Positions 58,897 through 64,000 of a stretch of DNA of 64,000 nt are shown in pieces (within the stretch, counting starts at the first letter, position 1; the number at the start of each line of letters is the position of its first letter). The stretch spans positions 124,001 through 188,000 of the forward strand of contig BQMF02000595.1 in the NCBI GenBank assembly GCA_027922465.2. Reading direction: 5' to 3'. The position numbers and the translations under genes were made by a program. The notes below the pieces were generated by a model that was not told the origin of the DNA, made no database searches, and was given only the letters and a program-made list of their open reading frames with translations. Source of the DNA: Turritopsis dohrnii. Its lineage: Eukaryota; Cnidaria; Hydrozoa; Anthoathecata; Oceaniidae.

Positions 58897-60095
58897 GTTA
58901 ACTTCTTGTCAAAAAAATACAGTTGTTAAGAATTAGCTTCAATGTTTTTCCCACGTAAAGTGGGTGTGCGCGCTCAGATGCGTCTGCGCTCTACGCTAGT
59001 CAGAAGCATTTTGTGTTATGTTAATTGCTACATACATACTTGCTAGGTATATAAGTTTAGCATTACGTTTTTATTTGTTGCTTTTAATATCTTCGGGGTA
59101 TTCAATTATGGTTTTGGTCAAAGTAGGGCATTTTGTTGTTTCAATTATTTTTATTAATTTGATGTTTGGTTGTGTATGCCAGCTAAAAGTCTTTATTCTG
59201 TTCAGCTCCAGTGTTGAGTGAACCCGTATTGACTCATAGTATCGGTGGACTTTATAGACCAAATTTTGTTTTTAATTGTTATCTTTAGGATAAATGCGTA
59301 CTTGAATTTTCTTTTTGTTTTTTCTTTCTTTTTGTTTTATTTCAATATTGTTATAGCATAATTAGGTTTTCGGTATTACAATTCAAGTATTAATTTTTAG
59401 GTAATAATGAAAAAAGCATGAAGAAATGAAACTCATGGTTCTAATCATGACGTTGATGATTTTGGGAAGAACAGACTACATATCATTTCAAACATTCATT
59501 AATGGTTGCAGTTGAGTAGTAACTTTGGAACAAAAGAAAAAGTTGGAAGGTATCAATTTGTTTTGAATTAACATTTTGTAATGTTTGGTTTCGTATGTCT
59601 GGGTAAACAGTTCTGTGTTATATATTGCCATTTTTTTTACATTAAAGTTACTTCTCTTCTGCGTATGAATATTATTATTATTACATAATAATATTATTCT
59701 GAGCCATGTTGCTATTTGTTTCTGTTTTTAATCTTCTGAATGTAAGAAATGAATTAAAAAATTAATGCCTGTAAAAACTTTTACACGAGTTAAATTTTGC
59801 AACACATCGCATACTTAACATGGGTGGCAAGTGACGCCGACTGGGATGTTTTTGAGTTGCGATTCCATGATTTATTTTTTGTAAAAATAGATTTAACAAC
59901 AAATAATAACAAATCATGTCACAAAATAAACAGAAATTAACAGAACAAATTAACAGAACAGTTTGTGACAGTAGGAACGAATTAGTATCACCTCAGACGT
60001 GTTATCAGTTATCGTGTTATCAGAAATCTAACCAAAAAAGAACAAACTCAATCATGAACACAATAAAGAAATTCTAATCAGAAAAATTGATAAGT

Positions 60096-62382
60096 TCACT
60101 TTTTCATATGCCTAGCTTTCTTTTTTTCCAGTTTAGCAATTTCTGCATCAAGAGACTGCTTACGTTTCAAACCCATATCTATCATAGCATGACCCTGTTG
60201 CAAAACTTCTGAAGAAAACTTAAGCTTGCGAAGTTCTTCAGCAATTTTTTGATTTCCTTCTGTGATGCTCTGTTCTGCTACAGTCACTCCACTTCGTTTA
60301 AGATTAATGGCTTTATCAATATCACTTAGCATTTCACCTTGTTTCTCCTTTTCTTCTCTTTCTTGTAACTTTTTTTACTTCCTCAAAAGCTAATTTTTTC
60401 TTTGCTTCTAGATCATTAAAGTATCTCTGCCTTGCACATTTCACTGATGCTAACAAATTTCTGCTAATTGAAACATTCATAATACCCCCAACGCTTATAA
60501 TGTGGTCCTTTGCAAGTCGGAGGGCAACAAGAGTATTATTAGAAATGCTGTTGCCATGCACTGAGAGAAGGTATTTATTTATTGAAAATCCTCTTTCGGG
60601 GGTGCTGTTACCATGACTTAAGCATAAAACAACTTTAACCAATGCAAAAAGTTGAGGATACTTCATTTGATCTGCTTCATTTCTTATTACACCTATTTTC
60701 GACTAGTAATCATCAATACGTTGTTCTTGTGGTGAATTTGAAGGAACATCTAGGCCAAATTCTGTGAAGGCTGATGTCCAGCAACTTGGTCTGCTTGAAG
60801 AACTAGAAGGTGCTTTTGCTGTGGGTGAAGGAGGTAAATTTCCTTCCTGTTCACATTGATATAATCTCCATTGCATTCTTACTCTATCACACAGATCTTC
60901 TACAGTGGATGTATTTTCCAGAGAAAATACAGGAGCCAAGTTTTGCTTCAGGCAATTCCCAACTCTCATGGCCAAATTAGAAATAGCATTTGGTGCTTTA
61001 GGATCCATTCTCTTACTTCGGTGTAAATATTGAGCATGTCTTACCAATGGGACACTCAGAGGAAGGTGTTTTTGCAAATAATTCACAGCGTTAGCATAAA
61101 AGAGAATACATTCTTCACCAAAAGTAGATCTATCAATTTCACAGTAATTTTGTTCCAGTAAGGTAATCTTTGCTTTGGTTCCTCCATCCACTGACTTTAG
61201 CTGTAAATAGTTGGACTTCGAACTCACATCAATTTTCAGTAGTTCATCAATGGTCTTAATTGTGCTCAGATCATCCACCTTTGAATACAGTTTTTCTTTC
61301 TTGATGAACTTAGCCATGAGATTAAATAAGAGATCTGTCATTCTTGGCTGAAGTAAATGTATCAAGGGAGCTTCACTTTGAAATAAAGTAAGATATGATT
61401 CAAAATCTTGTGACACAAATGCAATAAACATCAATCGTGGTTTTGTCACTTTGTTCACTAATGTCTCCTTTATTCTCTGGTATCGTTTGGTCGCTTTCAC
61501 ACCATGCTCACCTTTGAAGCTTGATTGTTTTGGTAAAAAAGTGAGGAAGTATTGTGTAATGTTTTCCCATTGCTCAAGAATTCTAACAACAACTTTTTTG
61601 AGTGTCACCCACGAGTAGATGAGTGTTTTAAGAAAAAATGAGGAGGCAGCTCAGTGATTTCCTCAAGTTGGCGGTAGTCCTCTGTATGTGCACTTGATAA
61701 CTTAAAAAGAAATTCAAATCAACAATGAACTGTTCTAAATCAAAATCCATGCTATTCATGCCCTGAGCAAAACCATTGTGCACATTATGCAAAGAGCATG
61801 TTCCAATATCCAAAAGTGACTCATCCTTTGTTGATAAGACAGTTCTCAGGCGGTTCTGAAAAGCAAGGTTAACTTTAGGTCCATCCATACCAAGGTGTAA
61901 GAGATAAGATGTGTTCCATTGCATTTCAGTAACAAAGTGTTGAAAATGTTCCAGAAGATCTTCATTTGTGCAGTGACCCACAAATAATGAGCCACAATAA
62001 CGAGTCTCTACTCTATTATTGACTTTAGACCAGTACTGCGCATATGCATCATATTTTTTTTGAACTCGTGAAGTTGTCGTTTCATGGAATTTAAAAGAAA
62101 ATGGTGTACGCGATAAATCATAGATCAGGTTTTCTTTTAAGTATGGGGCAATTCCATACTGCAAACTATATTTTATTTTTGTTTCTCCCTGCTGGTAAGC
62201 CTTAGCTATGTCTGAATCAGGAAACATTACTTGAAACCTTTCCCCATCATCACTACTGCTTGCAAAAGAGTAATTAGAGTCTACACATTTCAATACCTGG
62301 ATAATTTCAGCTCTCTGAATCTGATCCTCCTGAGATAATCTAAAACTTCCAAATGATAAATGCAAAGTGCTGTTCTTGCTAG
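60096..62382 (-). pseudogene. hAT-like transposase, decayed
   Basis: The reading opens after an AG at 62383 (TLHLSFGSFRLSQ). Features: FVTEMQWNTSYLLHLGMDGP and LLDIGTCSLHNVHNGFAQG (first acidic residue and conserved CSLH block), TRWVTLKKVVVRILEQWE, FVSQDFESYLTLFQSEAP, then the C-terminal dimerisation region VVLCLSHGNSTPERGFSINK and NTLVALRLAKDH, and a basic coiled-coil tail to 60096. Lesions: a frameshift near 61697, an in-frame TAG near 60703, and a frameshift near 60372 in a T run. The BED zinc finger expected at the N-terminus was not found. Confidence 0.75.
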
Positions 62383-62587
62383 AAATACCTTAAGTGGATT
62401 AATTTTCTCGAATCAAAGGTCTTCAAAATTTTCGCGTGGATTAAATTTGCAAAGTAGGCCTTCGTTATTTAATTTCGCGATTATATGAATTGTGAAAATC
62501 GAACAATTTTAGAAAAGAGATGCGTGTTTTTTAATCAAACAAAGGCAGACAATTTCACTCAAAAGCTTTCAAAAAACTACAAAGAAG

Positions 62588-62947
62588 CTACTCTTACTCG
62601 AGTGGTAATAAACGTACAGTAGGGAATAGACGCACAGGGGAGAAAATCAAACTAAAATCAATAAACGCACAGGCCAAAATATACGTACAGGTGGGAAGAT
62701 GGAACTAAAATAATTTAACGTACAGGCTAAAACAGGGCAAAGTTGGTTATCGAGAATCTACTGAAATTAATAAACGTAAAGACATTGTTTGCTTGCTTGG
62801 AATGTTCTATTCGAACAAAACACTCAAATTAAACATTCAAAATAATGATTTTATATAAACGTACAGGACCTAATAAGGTACTTACAGGCGGGAAATTTGA
62901 CTCGAAAAAAAAACATACCTGTACGTTTATTAAAGACTCAAGAGTAG
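62588..62947. mobile_element. MITE with CGTACAG subterminal repeats
   Basis: Ends CTACTCTT and AAGAGTAG are inverted. The extended arms (ctactcttactcgagtgg-taataaacgtacag against ctactcttgagtcttt-aataaacgtacag) match with small gaps. Inside are about nine copies or near-copies of AAACGTACAGG, most in the same orientation and one inverted at the right end. 360 bp, no frame. The layout resembles hAT elements with dispersed subterminal transposase sites, and a hAT-like transposase lies just left. Confidence 0.7.
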
Positions 62948-63086
62948 GAGGTTACTAGAAATTGAAAGTTTAAAATTGGAATGAAAAGTTGAACTCATTA
63001 TATGTTTTTATTGCAACATATCTTCTAGAAAGTGTAAGTACCTAAATAAATGATAATATAATGAAAATACGTAGCATAAATTGTCT

Positions 63087-64000
63087 TCAGTCTTCATTTT
63101 CATCATCATCTGACTGAGCCTTGTCATCATTAACGTCATCCCCATCAACATATTCACAATCACTTTCGTCATCTTCATATCCAGATTCACTTATATACTT
63201 TGAGCCTTCCAAGACAGAATCTGACTGGATTTGAGCTTCACTTTCGTCAATTCTAGTTTCAAGCATGGGATTTATATCTGCAAATGGATTCAAGGATGGT
63301 AAATCGGATAACCCTTGTTCGACTGCATCTTTAATACCTGACACCTGCCACCCTTTCAAACAGACCTTTCTCCCTTCTTCCGAGGTCATCTGATTGTAGA
63401 CCTCCATGATCCATTTAGCATGGAGAGGCTTTATAATCGACAACTTCAAATCCACCTCTATTTCGGCAAGAGGCTTACCCGCATCTAAAGCTTGCATGAT
63501 CTTGGCAGTGTACCATTCCGAAAATTTTTCTTTCATTAGTCTTTTGACGTACCCGTTAGGACCATCTTGGACGTCAAGGGGTTGAAAGAGGTGAGTGAAA
63601 TACGCAGGCACACTTTGAAGTAAGATGTGATTGTTTCAACACTTTGGGTGTCATTTGGCCATTGAATACATCCATGATGAAAAGGGCGTAATGATCTTCC
63701 TTCAAACCTAATTTCTTCCTTTCCTTTTGGACGTAAGGTATTATGATATCCTCCAAGATCTTAATTGATTCTGATTCATTGCTGTAATGCTTGGGGTTCG
63801 CACTCAAACTGAAGCTTTTTGGAAAATCAACTGTAGGCAGGCTTTTCTTTGTTTTGCCAGCATAAATCAGCTGAATAGGAAGGAAATGTCCTTCCAGTGT
63901 TATTGTAAATGTGGTGGTTATAGATCGTTTATCTGTTGACCCTTTAATTGGTACAGTTTTCAATCCCTGTTTAGCCATGGTCTTATTTGATGTTGGAACA
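63087..64000 (-). pseudogene. Pogo/Tigger-type (DDE_1) transposase, partial and frameshifted
   Basis: The open frame enters from beyond the window end (VPTSNKTMAKQGLKTVPIKG), so the N-terminal DNA-binding domain and first catalytic Asp lie outside. Visible: STDKRSITTTFTITLEGHFL, PIQLIYAGKTKKSLP, ALFIMDVFNGQ (second Asp), VPAYFTHLFQPLDV (third Asp), YVKRLMKEKFSEWY and a long acidic tail ending at 63087. A one-base loss near 63610 shifts VLKQSHLTSK out of the NNHILLQSVPAYF frame. Domain family: Tc1/mariner superfamily, DDE_1. Confidence 0.8.

Larger units (their letters stand above)
53979..59007 (-). mobile_element. LINE retrotransposon inserted in a Helitron
   Basis: A minus-strand LINE, about 4.0 kb after subtracting its own Helitron insertion. 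ATTTT occurs on both sides (53974-53978 and 59008-59012) as a likely target duplication. ORF1 and ORF2 are both present and damaged. A (TAG)n/(CTA)n tract lies at the 3' end (53979-53995). It keeps a leader before ORF1 (58897-59007) and so may be near full length at the 5' end. Confidence 0.75.
52732..59880 (+). mobile_element. Helitron family 2 interrupted by a LINE
   Basis: Starts TCTTTTTATACTAATTCGC after an A. The 5' arm runs to 53978. The 3' arm resumes at 59008 (attttgtgttatgttaattg) and runs to 59880, where homology stops within the tail, short of the terminal hairpin. The uninterrupted sequence ggcattcattattttgtgtt is present in the reverse copy near 28895. Confidence 0.75.

Noticed and set aside
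1..64000. CRISPR arrays, bacterial operons or Shine-Dalgarno signals
   Set aside because: No regular spacer-repeat array. The short periodic repeats are microsatellites or element-internal motifs, and genes have spliceosomal introns.

Overview
The window looks like a transposon-dense stretch of an AT-rich invertebrate metazoan genome. The evidence is spliceosomal GT-AG introns, a tRNA-derived SINE, Helitrons, several LINE clades, a Penelope-like element, BEL/Pao, hAT, MULE-like, PIF/Harbinger and Tc1/pogo-type transposases, and multi-copy HECT-domain genes of a kind I associate with cnidarian, mollusc and fish genomes. The phylum cannot be fixed from sequence alone; a cnidarian-like animal is a guess. 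There is no bacterial operon, CRISPR array or recognisable conserved host housekeeping gene. Nearly every coding block is a transposable-element gene, and most are broken.

Layout. 0-5 kb: Helitron fragments, a LINE reverse-transcriptase tail, a Penelope-like element bounded by 32-bp inverted repeats, and one zinc-finger exon. 5.3-10.6 kb: a composite DNA element with a two-exon HECT-type ubiquitin-ligase-like gene convergent with an integrase-like (DDE) transposase, framed by G/C-rich subterminal repeats. 10.6-15.3 kb: a decayed multi-exon transposase-like gene and an RT fragment. 15.3-24.1 kb: Helitron copies, a dead Rep-helicase gene, a degenerate tandem repeat with a conserved hairpin, and another transposase relic. 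24-27 kb: mostly non-coding. 27.3-34.2 kb: SINE, Helitron, Harbinger fragment, a LINE with an intact ORF1, and an apparently circularly permuted Helitron. 34.2-40.7 kb: a second HECT relic, an unknown gene, and a BEL/Pao retrotransposon with its 3' LTR. 40.7-41.5 kb: an array of tiny in-phase exons. 41.5-46.1 kb: two Helitrons head to tail. 46.4-50.4 kb: MULE-like gene, an inverted-repeat element and an RTE-like RT. 50.4-59.9 kb: a LINE, then a three-level nest (Helitron inside LINE inside Helitron). 60-64 kb: hAT-like transposase, a MITE with repeated CGTACAG motifs, and a pogo/Tigger-type transposase running off the window end.

How it fits together. Two Helitron families dominate. Family 1 (start TCTATATATTAATAGCC, end GCCGCCTTGGCGGCTAG) repeatedly inserted between A and T, and three insertions can be checked against empty sites inside this same window. 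Family 2 (start TC-N4-TATACTAAT, end GGTAAAAAGTTTTTACC + CGGGATACTAG) is older and keeps a fossil of a family-1-type 3' end inside it, as if it arose by read-through past an old terminus. The most unusual candidates are the micro-exon array at 41.09-41.47 kb, the HECT + transposase element, and the permuted Helitron.
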